Shown: positions 38,413 to 48,517, numbered from the stretch's first letter. The stretch is 64,000 nucleotides of DNA from Enterococcus sp. DIV2402 (GCF_017426705.2 NZ_CP147251.1:2332501-2396500), one strand, 5' to 3'. The notes: generated by a model not told the origin, from the letters alone. Program-made: numbers and translations.

Positions 38413-38616
38413 AATGTTCCTCCTATTTTAACTATTTTTCTCTATACAAATAAACTCCTTGTTACATCATAAGGAGTTTAAAATATGCTACTACTAATTT
38501 AATGCCGTTTTCAGATTACTCACTGAGTCTGACAAAAATACCTATCGCATTTTTCATGTGCAGATTATATATTTTAGCAATGAAAATTTAATACAAACAT
38601 AAGACATCGCATTTAC
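38413..38616. other. Intergenic region left of CRISPR array 1
   Basis: AT-rich spacer holding the metalloprotease promoter and one hairpin. No gene is seen. The sequence stops resembling repeats at about 38616. Confidence 0.5.
38449..38481 (-). terminator. Hairpin downstream of CRISPR array 1
   Basis: Arms AAACTCCTT / AAGGAGTTT with flanking T-rich sequence on the minus strand. It is placed to end the array transcript before the metalloprotease gene. Confidence 0.5.
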
Positions 38617-40441
38617 ATAGTTCATCATACAATCATGAAGACTGCAACGTAGGAGGTGTGGTATGCAAAAATTTATAGAAGTATTTCAATCCATGCAGTC
38701 ATGAAGACTGTAACGACAACAGGAATATTTAATTCTATATTTCTGTTCACACCTTATAAAATTTGTAACATACACCTAGTAGAAGCTTTTCAAACTCGTT
38801 ATTTTAATCCAACTCATTGTATAGAATATAATCATTATTTTAGCATATAAACAACAGCGATAAAACAATTTATATTGTTATACTCTAACTCATCCTTCAA
38901 ATTCTGTGAGCAATTTATATAGGATACACATAGTTCATTAAAATCATTTACATTTTTATGTTGCAATTTTTGAATGACCCCTAAATAAGTCTTATTATTG
39001 ATTTTCAAACTACCGTTTATGCTGGTGGAAGACTGCAACACGCTGATGATAAAGGCGTGGGGTGTACATAGTTTATTTCAATCCATGCAGTCATGAAGAC
39101 TGCAACGAAGAGATTTTTACTTTGGCATTAGGCGGTAAATTAATTTCAATCCATGCAGTCATGAAGACTGCAACCAGATGTCGCAACAGAAACAGAAGAT
39201 TCCTTTGTAATTTCAATCCATGCAGTCATGAAGACTGCAACAAAAGAAGACAAAAAAACACCCTCACAAGCATAGATTTCAATCCATGCAGTCATGAAGA
39301 CTGCAACTGTAGTTTCCCCATTTAAAAAGGGGAGAAGCTTTATTTCAATCCATGCAGTCATGAAGACTGCAACATTTAGAAATGAGTGGTTCTGCTTGTC
39401 GAGAGTATATTTCAATCCATGCAGTCATGAAGACTGCAACAGTGCAAGTTGGGCTATGCAGGAGTATACACCTATTTCAATCCATGCAGTCATGAAGACT
39501 GCAACAGCAAGAGTTACAGACAAGGAAACACTATCCAATTATTTCAATCCATGCAGTCATGAAGACTGCAACTCGTCTCGTTTTAAAACCTCTACGGGTT
39601 GTATGATTTCAATCCATGCAGTCATGAAGACTGCAACGCTAAAAAATCTATGCATTTGGTACTTGCGAAAATTTCAATCCATGCAGTCATGAAGACTGCA
39701 ACGAAGTTGGTTCGCTTCAAGAGATAAATATGGAAATATTTCAATCCATGCAGTCATGAAGACTGCAACAGAAAAGATTGTCGAAGGACATGGTAAAAAG
39801 CTAATTTCAATCCATGCAGTCATGAAGACTGCAACTGAATCAGTCTAAATCCAAGCGGGCTTATTTGTTAATTTCAATCCATGCAGTCATGAAGACTGCA
39901 ACTGATTGCGCTTCTGTTCTTGTTGTAAGTGTATTGGCATTTCAATCCATGCAGTCATGAAGACTGCAACTGGTACTAAATAAAGATTGTTTGTTTCAAC
40001 CGCAAATTTCAATCCATGCAGTCATGAAGACTGCAACTAATTTTTGCAACTGTTCTATATCTTCATCGTCCTTTATTTCAATCCATGCAGTCATGAAGAC
40101 TGCAACGGAAGGGAAATACGAAGCTGACAAGTGGTGGAATATTTCAATCCATGCAGTCATGAAGACTGCAACATAAAGCAAAAGGTGCAGCTCTTGATGC
40201 AATCGGTATTTCAATCCATGCAGTCATGAAGACTGCAACCCATTACTTTGACGGCGCAACGTACGTTTTTACCATTTCAATCCATGCAGTCATGAAGACT
40301 GCAACTCATCGCTCTGCCTCCTGTTCCAATACCCATTGACTATTTCAATCCATGCAGTCATGAAGACTGCAACCCGTTGAGCTATTCCCTGTGCTAGCCG
40401 AGTTGCAACATTTCAATCCATGCAGTCATGAAGACTGCAAC
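38617..40441 (-). CRISPR. CRISPR array 1, type I-C-like, 21 perfect repeats plus decayed distal copies
   Basis: 32-nt repeats begin at 39075 and recur about every 67 nt to 40410; all 21 are identical. In the crRNA sense (minus strand) the repeat starts GTT, contains the palindrome GCAGTCTTCATGACTGC and ends GGATTGAAAT, the pattern of type I-C repeats. Spacers are 32-37 nt. At the leader-distal (left) end there is a one-mismatch repeat at 38683, a terminal copy at 38617 whose crRNA 3' part is degraded, a 12-nt fragment at 39028, and about 313 nt without clear repeats between 38715 and 39027. No cas gene is in the window. Confidence 0.95.
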
Positions 40442-40620
40442 GGCGATTTATGGAGAAAATGGTCTGAAGAGGACACATTTTCTGATGAGTATCGCCCAAT
40501 TATATATATTTTTTGGTAAAATTGAATATAATCGTATTTATTTCCTCATCATTTTATCATTTAATGACATTTTAGTGGTGCGAATCTCCTAGGGAATTTA
40601 TGGGAGCTTAGGATTCGCAC
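40442..40620 (-). promoter_or_regulatory. Leader of CRISPR array 1
   Basis: AT-rich region shared in blocks with the leader of array 2. Next to the first repeat an inverted hexamer pair GGCGAT / ATCGCC spans 55 nt (40442-40496). Then come a TATATAAT promoter-like element, a conserved AAATAAATACGATTATAT block, and at 40578-40620 a 43-nt hairpin with arms GTGCGAAT / ATTCGCAC. Homology between the two loci ends at that hairpin. Confidence 0.8.
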
Positions 40621-40670
40621 TCATTACCTTATTATTTTTTTATTACTTTATTTTATCATGAAAAAGAACA

Positions 40671-40712
40671 AAAAGATCCAAGAACAACTAAAAATTGTCC
40701 TTGGATCTTTTT
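40671..40712 (-). terminator. Terminator after ypiB
   Basis: Long arms AAGATCCAAGAACAA / TTGTCCTTGGATCTT (one mismatch) with T-run on the minus strand. It isolates the ypiA-ypiB unit from the CRISPR leader. Confidence 0.85.
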
Positions 40713-41278
40713 TATTCAGTCACTAATGCTTTCTTTTCTAATAGCTGATTAACCTCGGTGGATAATTGTAGAAACAATTCGTGATTATCATTTTCTAAGG
40801 CTTGATCGATTTGTCTATATAAATCTGCAATTTTCATCTCTACATCTTCTGTGAAAAAATATTCTTCTAGTTTTGACACAACATCAGCGTCTAATGTTTC
40901 ATTCCAACGATGATATGGATTATCTTCTAAAACAGCTAAAAAGAATTCATTTTCCCATGAACGATTAAAGCGGCATTCTAAATATAGTGGATGCTTCCAA
41001 TTCAACCGGATTTCATGAAAAATTTGATCACTATCTGTAAAGACTTTATCTTTTAAAAATAATGATATTGGTTCACCTTCTAGGGTAGTTGCTTGAACAC
41101 AAATCCCACGAGGTGTTTTATCTGCATGTTCAACAAAATGAACATTTTTCAATATTGTTTCATGATTTGTTAAATAATTCAAAATCCAAGAAACTTCTCG
41201 ACGTGAAAAAGACTCATGTGACACCAACCAATTTAAAAAACGTTTTTTATCTGCAACATTGATGGTCATTTTTTTCAC
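40712..41278 (-). CDS. ypiB: UPF0302 family protein YpiB
   Basis: A 188-residue protein of the YpiB family, with the typical FLNWLVSHESFSRREVSWIL opening and IDQALENDNHELFLQLSTEV near the C-terminus. No established biochemical role. It directly follows the TPR gene ypiA, as in Bacillus, where both lie downstream of aromatic amino acid genes. The start is GTG at the ypiA stop or the ATG three codons later. Confidence 0.85.
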   Translation of the reverse strand: MKKMTINVADKKRFLNWLVSHESFSRREVSWILNYLTNHETILKNVHFVEHADKTPRGICVQATTLEGEPISLFLKDKVFTDSDQIFHEIRLNWKHPLYLECRFNRSWENEFFLAVLEDNPYHRWNETLDADVVSKLEEYFFTEDVEMKIADLYRQIDQALENDNHELFLQLSTEVNQLLEKKALVTE

Positions 41279-41279
41279 C

Positions 41280-42536
41280 CTATCTTTCTGATAAATCGTC
41301 TAAAATAGACTGTACCTCCAAATCACCTGGTTCATGAGCTAAATAATGAGACAACAGATGACGCGCTTCCTCTAAGCGCCCTTCTTCACGTAAGAAAATA
41401 CCATATTCTTTCATAAATTCAGGCTCATGGTTTAAGGCAATATTTGCCTCTTCATAATATTTTGTAGCAGAATCGAATTCTTCCAATTCGTTATAAGCAT
41501 GGGCTAGATTCCATAAAGCATACGGATTATCTTGATCTTCCATACGGCTAATGGCATCAATCACTTCATCAAACATTTCTTCATTTAAGTACAAATTACT
41601 TAATGTTAATAATGTCTCATCTGCTTTTTCGCCAGTTTCTAACGCTTTTACTAGGTAATCTTCTGCTTTTTTTACATCATGTAATCGATAGCTATTTTCA
41701 GAAGCGAAATGATAAAAATCAACTTGGTAAGGATTTTCTTGAATCCCTTCTTCAATTACTGCCTGTGCTTCTTCTAATAACTCTTCTTCTTGTAATGCTT
41801 CTGCTAGATATAAATATAATGCTTGATACTGCGGATTCATCACACGCAATTGTTGTAAATAATAAATAGCTTTCTCATTTTCTTTCAATTGTAAATAGAC
41901 AAAAGCCGTCTGAAATAAACGATCATCTGTTTGTTCGTCTTCCAATGCTTCTTCTAAAAATAAAACTGCTTCTTCAAATTTCCCTTGCATACTTAACGAT
42001 GATCCAATTCTTTCGACAAGTGAGATTCCTGTGACATCTAAAGTCTCATCTTGTAACAGTTTCCGATAGATTTGTTCTGCTTCAACAAACTTATCCATTG
42101 AAAAATATAATTCCGCTAAAGCAAATTGAATTAAATTCTCTTCTGGCAATAATTGAGCCGCTTCTTTTAATTTTGCTTCGCTCACTTCAGGAATTCCTAA
42201 CACTTGATACAAATCAGCTGTAATCAATAAAGCTTGTGGATATGTCTCGCTTGATTTAGAAATGGCTTCTAAATATTCAAACGCTTCTTCCATCTCGTTA
42301 TTCTCAATTGCAATTTCTGCAAGTGGTAAATTATAGGCATCTTCGCTTGGTTGACGCTCTGTTAATGTAATAAAAACTGCTTTGGCTTCTTCTAAAAAAC
42401 CAATAGCTAATAATTCTTCTCCTAATTCTGCCAAAATAGCATCATCATCTTTTTGTAATGCTTCTTCTAAAGATAATTGTGCTTCAGCTAAATCTTCATT
42501 TTGTAACGCTTGAAGCATTTTTTCACTGTATGTCAT
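41280..42536 (-). CDS. ypiA: TPR-repeat protein YpiA
   Basis: A 418-residue, strongly acidic protein made almost entirely of tetratricopeptide repeats (about ten helical pairs, for example FALAELYFSMDKFVEAEQIY and YLYLAEALQEEELLEEAQAV). No signal or membrane segment. Such proteins act as scaffolds, and the partner is unknown. It is followed two bases later by ypiB and preceded by the AroB-like gene, so the three form one unit. Confidence 0.88.
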   Translation of the reverse strand: MTYSEKMLQALQNEDLAEAQLSLEEALQKDDDAILAELGEELLAIGFLEEAKAVFITLTERQPSEDAYNLPLAEIAIENNEMEEAFEYLEAISKSSETYPQALLITADLYQVLGIPEVSEAKLKEAAQLLPEENLIQFALAELYFSMDKFVEAEQIYRKLLQDETLDVTGISLVERIGSSLSMQGKFEEAVLFLEEALEDEQTDDRLFQTAFVYLQLKENEKAIYYLQQLRVMNPQYQALYLYLAEALQEEELLEEAQAVIEEGIQENPYQVDFYHFASENSYRLHDVKKAEDYLVKALETGEKADETLLTLSNLYLNEEMFDEVIDAISRMEDQDNPYALWNLAHAYNELEEFDSATKYYEEANIALNHEPEFMKEYGIFLREEGRLEEARHLLSHYLAHEPGDLEVQSILDDLSER

Positions 42537-42545
42537 TTTCTTCCC

Positions 42546-43586
42546 TCAAATCTCGGCAATCATTTTTTGATAATGTTCCATCGATTGTATTAACTGATTT
42601 TCAGTTATTGATTGCTCTCTTCCTATTGTACCAATTTCTGACAAAACCACCAACTGTGGGTACTTTTTCTGTAAATGTAACACATTTTGCAAGTATTCAG
42701 CAACCGAAATCTGCTCTGGAAAAACAATCGGAAAGCCTAAATGCTTTAACCAAATCATAAAGTTTTTAATTCGAAAAGTTGTTTCTATAATTTCTAAATT
42801 CCAAAATAAATGCAATACCATTCCTAAAAAGCGTTTCATATTTTCTGAGAGCAAATGGCCATTTTCTGTATGATAAAATGCCTCTTCGAATATTTTACCG
42901 AATCCTTCAATTTCTTTTGAAGCTTGCTGATAACTCTCTATGACTTGGGACACAAAGGCTATAAAAGAAGTTGATTGCACTTGTTTTCTATTTGGGAAAT
43001 TTTTAAATAGTGTTTGTAGAAATGCATAATTATAAACTAGGCCTACACGAATAAATGCTTGTAAATCCACTAATTTCCCATCATTTTGTCCAGCAACAAT
43101 GGTTTGATCTAAAAAAATTTTTTCTGGTAAATTCTTTTCTGTTAACAACATTTCCATCGATTGCTTACAAATAAACCGTTCTTCAACAAGAGCTGCTACG
43201 AATGAACGCAAGGTGGTAGGCAAGACCCAAAAATTACCTGATAAAATAGTAGTCTTTTGAATAAAACCAGTCAACTGAATGACACCTTCGTTTCCAAAAG
43301 CAACAAATAAATACTCTTTATTTGGAGAAAATTGACCTAAAAAGTCTAATACATCCATTAATTCCCGAACATGATTTCCATAAATCAAGTTACTACAAAC
43401 ATACCAATCAATTGCTTGTGGAGAAAATATGTGTTGAATTTTTTCAAAAAAATGATCGTAATAGCGTTGATTTGTTAAAACAATAATATGTTTATTTGCA
43501 AACATTTCTGGATGAATACTTGAAGATAAAATTTCACCATAAACAATAGCTGTTGTTGCATTATTTTTTTGATAATTTAACTGCAT
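42546..43586 (-). CDS. Degenerate 3-dehydroquinate synthase-like protein
   Basis: A 346-residue protein that follows the AroB fold throughout: HIIVLTNQRYYDHFFEKI (Rossmann part), VIQLTGFIQKTTILSGNFWV then LPTTL, LPEKIFLDQTIV, AFIRVGLVYNYAFLQ, and GHLLSENMKRFLGMVL. The catalytic signatures are lost: the GGG loop reads FGNEG, DSSVGGK reads SFVAALVE, and the zinc-binding HxxH/HGE region is eroded. It is probably not an active synthase. Its place ahead of ypiA-ypiB, where aro genes lie in relatives, supports descent from aroB. Confidence 0.65.
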   Translation of the reverse strand: MQLNYQKNNATTAIVYGEILSSSIHPEMFANKHIIVLTNQRYYDHFFEKIQHIFSPQAIDWYVCSNLIYGNHVRELMDVLDFLGQFSPNKEYLFVAFGNEGVIQLTGFIQKTTILSGNFWVLPTTLRSFVAALVEERFICKQSMEMLLTEKNLPEKIFLDQTIVAGQNDGKLVDLQAFIRVGLVYNYAFLQTLFKNFPNRKQVQSTSFIAFVSQVIESYQQASKEIEGFGKIFEEAFYHTENGHLLSENMKRFLGMVLHLFWNLEIIETTFRIKNFMIWLKHLGFPIVFPEQISVAEYLQNVLHLQKKYPQLVVLSEIGTIGREQSITENQLIQSMEHYQKMIAEI

Positions 43587-43634
43587 CTTTCTCCCTCCTT
43601 GTTATGTATTATAACACGTTTATTTAAAGAACAG

Positions 43635-43668
43635 AAAAAAGCAAAATCCCGAAAGATTTTGCTTTTTT
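43635..43668 (-). terminator. Terminator after ilvA
   Basis: Arms GCAAAATC / GATTTTGC followed by T's on the minus strand, ending the ilv transcript just beyond the ilvA stop. Confidence 0.85.
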
Positions 43669-43670
43669 CA

Positions 43671-44936
43671 TTAGACTAATAAGGTGAATAACGATTGGTT
43701 TTCACTCAAATCAATATAGGCAGGATCAAACTCAGCAATGCGTTCAAATAGACTTGGAACATCTTCACGTGTTTTTGATAACACACCTAAGACAACCGGC
43801 CCTGATCCACGATTGATTTTTTTCGTATATTCAAAACGAGTAATATCATCATCTGGACCTAACACTTCACTAACAAATTCTTTCAATGCTCCTGGGCGTT
43901 GAGGAAAATTGATAACAAAGTAATTCATCAATCCTTGATATATCAATGAACGTTCTTCAATTTCGGCCATACGATTAATGTCGTTGTTACCGCCACTAAT
44001 AATACAAATAACCGTTTTCCCTTTAATTTCAGCTTGCATCGATTCTAATGCTGCCACACTTAATGCACCCGCAGGTTCTGCGACAATTGCTTGTTTACTA
44101 TACAATTCTAAAATTGTAGAACAAACTAAGCCTTCATCTACAGTCATCAGCTGATCAACATATTCTTTCGCATGTTGATAGGTAAGTTGTCCGACTTCTT
44201 TTACAGCTGCTCCATCTACGAATTTATCGAGTTGTTTCAAGGCAACAGGTGCGCCGTAATCAAAAGCCTCTTGCATAGAAGGGGCTCCTTTTGGCTCCAC
44301 TCCAATAATCTTAGTTACTGGACTAACATCTTTAACATACGTGCTAACACCACTGATTAGGCCACCACCGCCAATTGCTGCAAATACATAGTCAGGCTGA
44401 TAGCTTTCTGCTAATGCATCTGCCATCATTTCAACTGCTAACGTTCCTTGACCAGCAATAATTGCTGGATCATCAAAAGGATCGATAAATGCCATTCCTT
44501 TTTCTTTTGCAAAAGCTTTAGCTGCTGCTGCCGAAGCATCGAAGGTATCTCCTACTAATTCAATCGTGACATTATTGCCACCGAAGAAAGAAACTTGTGA
44601 TACTTTTTGTTGTGGGGTTGTACTTGGCATAAAGATGACTGCTTGTACTCCGATTTCTCGACAAGTATAAGCAACTCCTTGCGCATGATTTCCGGCACTC
44701 GCACACACAACACCTGATTCTAATTCACTTTGCGGACGCTTTTTAATCGCATAATAAGCGCCACGCAATTTGAATGAACGTACTTTTTGTAAGTCTTCTC
44801 GTTTTAGTAGGATTGTTGCTTGATATTTTTCTGATAGATATCGATCATATTGTAATGGTGTATGAGCAACAGCTGATTTGAGTAGCTGATACGCTTGGTC
44901 TACATCATTTCTTGTTACTAACCCCAAATTATTCAC
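43671..44936 (-). CDS. ilvA: Threonine ammonia-lyase (biosynthetic)
   Basis: A 421-residue PLP enzyme converting threonine to 2-oxobutanoate for isoleucine. The PLP lysine is in VRSFKLRGAYYAI (about residue 56), and the PLP phosphate loop GGGGLISG and CIISGGNNDINR are present. A single C-terminal ACT-like regulatory domain (about 330-421, FVINFPQRPGALKEFV) gives the shorter Gram-positive form. It is last in the ilvB-N-C-A unit. Confidence 0.93.
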   Translation of the reverse strand: MNNLGLVTRNDVDQAYQLLKSAVAHTPLQYDRYLSEKYQATILLKREDLQKVRSFKLRGAYYAIKKRPQSELESGVVCASAGNHAQGVAYTCREIGVQAVIFMPSTTPQQKVSQVSFFGGNNVTIELVGDTFDASAAAAKAFAKEKGMAFIDPFDDPAIIAGQGTLAVEMMADALAESYQPDYVFAAIGGGGLISGVSTYVKDVSPVTKIIGVEPKGAPSMQEAFDYGAPVALKQLDKFVDGAAVKEVGQLTYQHAKEYVDQLMTVDEGLVCSTILELYSKQAIVAEPAGALSVAALESMQAEIKGKTVICIISGGNNDINRMAEIEERSLIYQGLMNYFVINFPQRPGALKEFVSEVLGPDDDITRFEYTKKINRGSGPVVLGVLSKTREDVPSLFERIAEFDPAYIDLSENQSLFTLLV

Positions 44937-44951
44937 ACCCCTACTTATGTC

Positions 44952-46004
<1,053 letters not shown>

Positions 46005-46013
46005 TTAATGCGT

Positions 46014-46487
46014 TTAACCTCTTTTTATTCCGGTAATACCGGTTCTTGCCAATTGTTTGATACCATATGGACGTAACACATCAATAAATGCGTTAATTTT
46101 GTCATGAGTACCTGCCACTTGGACAATAATAGTTTTTTGTGCCACATCAACGATATCAGCACGAAATGGTGCAATAACTGCTTGAATCTCAGAACGAACA
46201 CTCATTGGTGCATTTACTTGAATTAAAGCTAATTCTCTTTCGATGTGTGGATCATCCGTAATATCTGATACCTTCACAACTTCGATTTGTTTGTTTAATT
46301 GTTTTGTTACTTGCTCTGCTTCTGACAAAGTGTTCACATTAATAACAATTGTCATCCGAGAAATTTCTGCTTCAACTACGCCGACTGAAATACTTTCGAT
46401 ATTTACTTGTCGACGATTTAATACACTCGTAATTCGACTAAGTACACCAGATTTATTATACACGATTGCTGTTATAATTCGTCTCAT
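46014..46487 (-). CDS. ilvN: Acetolactate synthase small subunit
   Basis: A 157-residue regulatory subunit with an N-terminal ACT domain (RRIITAIVYNKSGVLSRITS) followed by a second ACT-like region ending KQLARTGITGIKRG. It gives valine feedback control and stabilises the large subunit. It starts directly at the ilvB stop, so subunits are made together. Confidence 0.95.
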   Translation of the reverse strand: MRRIITAIVYNKSGVLSRITSVLNRRQVNIESISVGVVEAEISRMTIVINVNTLSEAEQVTKQLNKQIEVVKVSDITDDPHIERELALIQVNAPMSVRSEIQAVIAPFRADIVDVAQKTIIVQVAGTHDKINAFIDVLRPYGIKQLARTGITGIKRG

Positions 46488-46488
46488 T

Positions 46489-48195
46489 TCACTCCACCCC
46501 TATCATCTGATCATTAGGAACTCCCGCAGGAACCATTGGCGTAACGTGTTCCGAATTTGAAACAATTACTTCAATCAACATTGGCCCTTCTTTTGCAAAG
46601 GCTGCTTCTAGTTCACTATCGACAGTGGCAGGATTCATGATACGTACAGCATCAATGCCATAAGCCTCTGCTAATTTAATGAAGTCTGGCTGTCCATCAA
46701 AAACAGAAGAAGAACGTCTTTCATTATGGAATCGTTCTTGCCATTGACGAACCATTCCTAAAGAACCATTGTTAATTAATACAAATTTAACGTTCAAACC
46801 ATTTTCATTTAAAATAGCAAATTCTTGGTTAGTCATTTGGAAACCACCATCACCAACGAAAACAATTACAGGACGATCACGATAAGCAAATTGTGCTCCA
46901 ATTCCAGCTGGTATTCCAAAGCCCATCGTTCCAAGTCCACCACTTGTAATTAATTGATTTGGAAAATTGAATGGATAATATTGTGCAACCCACATTTGAT
47001 GTTGACCAACGTCAGTTGAGACAAAAGATTGTCCTTTTGTAATTTCTCCAATTTTTTCAATAACACGTTGTGGCTTAATCTCATCTTTGTTTTCACGATC
47101 ATATTTAAATGGGTATTTTTGTTTGCGTTCTATGCAAAGTTCTTGCCATGCTTGACTATCCACTTCAAAAGGTTCAAAAGCTAATAATTTTTCTAAAGCA
47201 TTTTTTGCATCTCCCACAATCGGAATATCTGTTGGAATGATTTTTCCAATTTCAGCTGGATCAATATCAATATGCGCAATCACTGCTCCTGTTGCAAATT
47301 GACTTGGACACGTAGCCAAACGATCATCAAAACGACTACCTATATTAATGAGTAGGTCACATTCAGCTAACGCCATGTTGGAAGCATAACTTCCGTGCAT
47401 TCCGCCCATACCTAAAAAGTACGGACAATCTGCTGGCAATGTTCCTAAACCAAGTAAAGTTGTGACAGTCGGTAATTTGTAACGTTCAACAAACTCTTGT
47501 AACTCTTTTGCCGCATTTGCAGCCGTAATCCCCGCACCAGCTAATACAATTGGTTTTTTCGCTTTTTTGAGTTGCTCCATCAAGCGAGTTATTTGTAATT
47601 GTGAAGGATTGGTTGTTGGCTGATAGCTAATCAAATTGACTGGTTTCGTCCGTTGCGTATAGGTGCCCTCAATAATTGAAATATCTTTTGGTAAATCAAT
47701 AACAACAGGTCCTTTACGACCAGTTGTTGCAATATGAAAAGCTTCATCAATGGTTTTTTCTAATTCTTCCACATCACGAACTTGGTAATTATGTTTTGTG
47801 ATGGGTAGTGTAATTCCTAAAATATCTGCTTCTTGAAAAGCGTCTTTCCCAATACCAGGTGTTGCAACTTGTCCTGTAATAACAATTAGAGGAACAGAAT
47901 CGCCCATCGCATCTGCAATCCCCGTCACAACGTTTGTTGCTCCAGGACCACTTGTTACAATTACTACACCAGGTTTGCCTGTTGCTTTGGCATATCCTTC
48001 TGCCGCATGTACTGCACCTTGTTCATGTCTTGTTAGGATATTGGGAATTTCTGCATCGTATAAAGCATCATATAATGGAAGAACCGCACCACCAGGATAC
48101 CCAAAAACTAATTCAACATCATGTTTTTGCAAGCTTTTTAATAAAAGCTGTGCTCCTGACATTTTTTGAGCTATTTCTTGATCTTGATTCTTCAT
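46489..48195 (-). CDS. ilvB: Acetolactate synthase large subunit (biosynthetic)
   Basis: A 568-residue ThDP enzyme that condenses pyruvate with pyruvate or 2-oxobutanoate. The catalytic Glu is in TRHEQGAVHAAEGYA (about residue 60). The FAD-type middle domain is present, and the ThDP-Mg motif is GDGGFQMTNQEFAILNENGL (about 440). Association with ilvN and ilvC marks it as the anabolic form, not the catabolic AlsS. The ribosome-binding site CTAGGAGGAAAA overlaps the stop codon of the ilvD remnant. Confidence 0.95.
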   Translation of the reverse strand: MKNQDQEIAQKMSGAQLLLKSLQKHDVELVFGYPGGAVLPLYDALYDAEIPNILTRHEQGAVHAAEGYAKATGKPGVVIVTSGPGATNVVTGIADAMGDSVPLIVITGQVATPGIGKDAFQEADILGITLPITKHNYQVRDVEELEKTIDEAFHIATTGRKGPVVIDLPKDISIIEGTYTQRTKPVNLISYQPTTNPSQLQITRLMEQLKKAKKPIVLAGAGITAANAAKELQEFVERYKLPTVTTLLGLGTLPADCPYFLGMGGMHGSYASNMALAECDLLINIGSRFDDRLATCPSQFATGAVIAHIDIDPAEIGKIIPTDIPIVGDAKNALEKLLAFEPFEVDSQAWQELCIERKQKYPFKYDRENKDEIKPQRVIEKIGEITKGQSFVSTDVGQHQMWVAQYYPFNFPNQLITSGGLGTMGFGIPAGIGAQFAYRDRPVIVFVGDGGFQMTNQEFAILNENGLNVKFVLINNGSLGMVRQWQERFHNERRSSSVFDGQPDFIKLAEAYGIDAVRIMNPATVDSELEAAFAKEGPMLIEVIVSNSEHVTPMVPAGVPNDQMIGVE

Positions 48196-48206
48196 TAATT
48201 TTCCTC

Positions 48207-48367
48207 CTAGTCTTTTGGTACTCGCATAATTCCACCTGTATGGGCAGATGTTACTAATGCTGTATAGCTACTAACCAACCATGTTTTAATTTGAAACATG
48301 TCTGTTCACGTTCAGCTATTTCTTCATTAGATATTTCAATATTTACTTTTATTTGGTCACTTCTAAT
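48207..48367 (-). pseudogene. ilvD: Remnant of the 3' end of ilvD (dihydroxy-acid dehydratase)
   Basis: Minus-strand translation gives IKVNIEISNEEIAERE, matching the conserved SDEELAER region near the IlvD C-terminus, then GWLV. After a one-base shift it continues SSYTALVTSAHTGGIMRVPK and a stop, resembling the IlvD tail. About the last 50 codons remain; the rest is missing and no start exists. It lies exactly where ilvD stands in ilvDBNCA operons, between attenuator and ilvB. Confidence 0.75.
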
Positions 48368-48410
48368 CGTACCACTCCTAGTTCCTTATGCCAGATTTTT
48401 CTGAAAAAAA

Positions 48411-48446
48411 GAGCATCCTTCTAACAAAGTAGAATGGGATGCTCTC
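48411..48446 (-). terminator. Attenuator terminator of the ilv leader
   Basis: Arms GAGAGCATCC / GGATGCTCTTT with T-run on the minus strand. Upstream GAATGGGAT (48452-48460) is fully complementary to ATCCCATTC within the 5' arm and loop of this hairpin, so an alternative antiterminator can form. Confidence 0.88.
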
Positions 48447-48517
48447 TTGTAAGAATCCCATTCACTAACACAAATAGGACTCAAACAACCGGATTTTTTT
48501 CCGTGTTCTAAGTCCAC

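Noticed and set aside
38651..38701. Tiny ORF with AGGAGG and ATG (MQKFIEVFQSMQS) between two degenerate repeats, recalling CreT-like CRISPR-regulated toxins
   Set aside because: It lies in a normal-length spacer at the oldest end of the array, runs opposite to array transcription, has no run of rare codons, and no cas operon is adjacent. Chance is more likely.
38835..39041. 68-residue minus-strand frame inside the repeat-poor part of array 1
   Set aside because: It has no ribosome-binding site, begins in a repeat stump and matches no family I know; kept only as unexplained sequence.
39308..39341. Spacer with CCCC...GGGG hairpin resembling a terminator within array 1
   Set aside because: The stem is only four base pairs; spacers are of foreign origin and such structure can occur by chance.
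39062..40214. Open frames through the CRISPR repeats encoding repeated peptides such as FNPCSHEDCN and VAVFMTAWIEI
   Set aside because: They come from translating the 32-nt repeat in different frames; there is no ribosome-binding site and frames break at spacers.
48207..48240. GGTGGAATTATGCGAG before ilvB looked like a degraded T-box core
   Set aside because: The same bases read as the IlvD C-terminal codons (GGIMRVPK), no terminator follows, and the operon already has a complete attenuator upstream.
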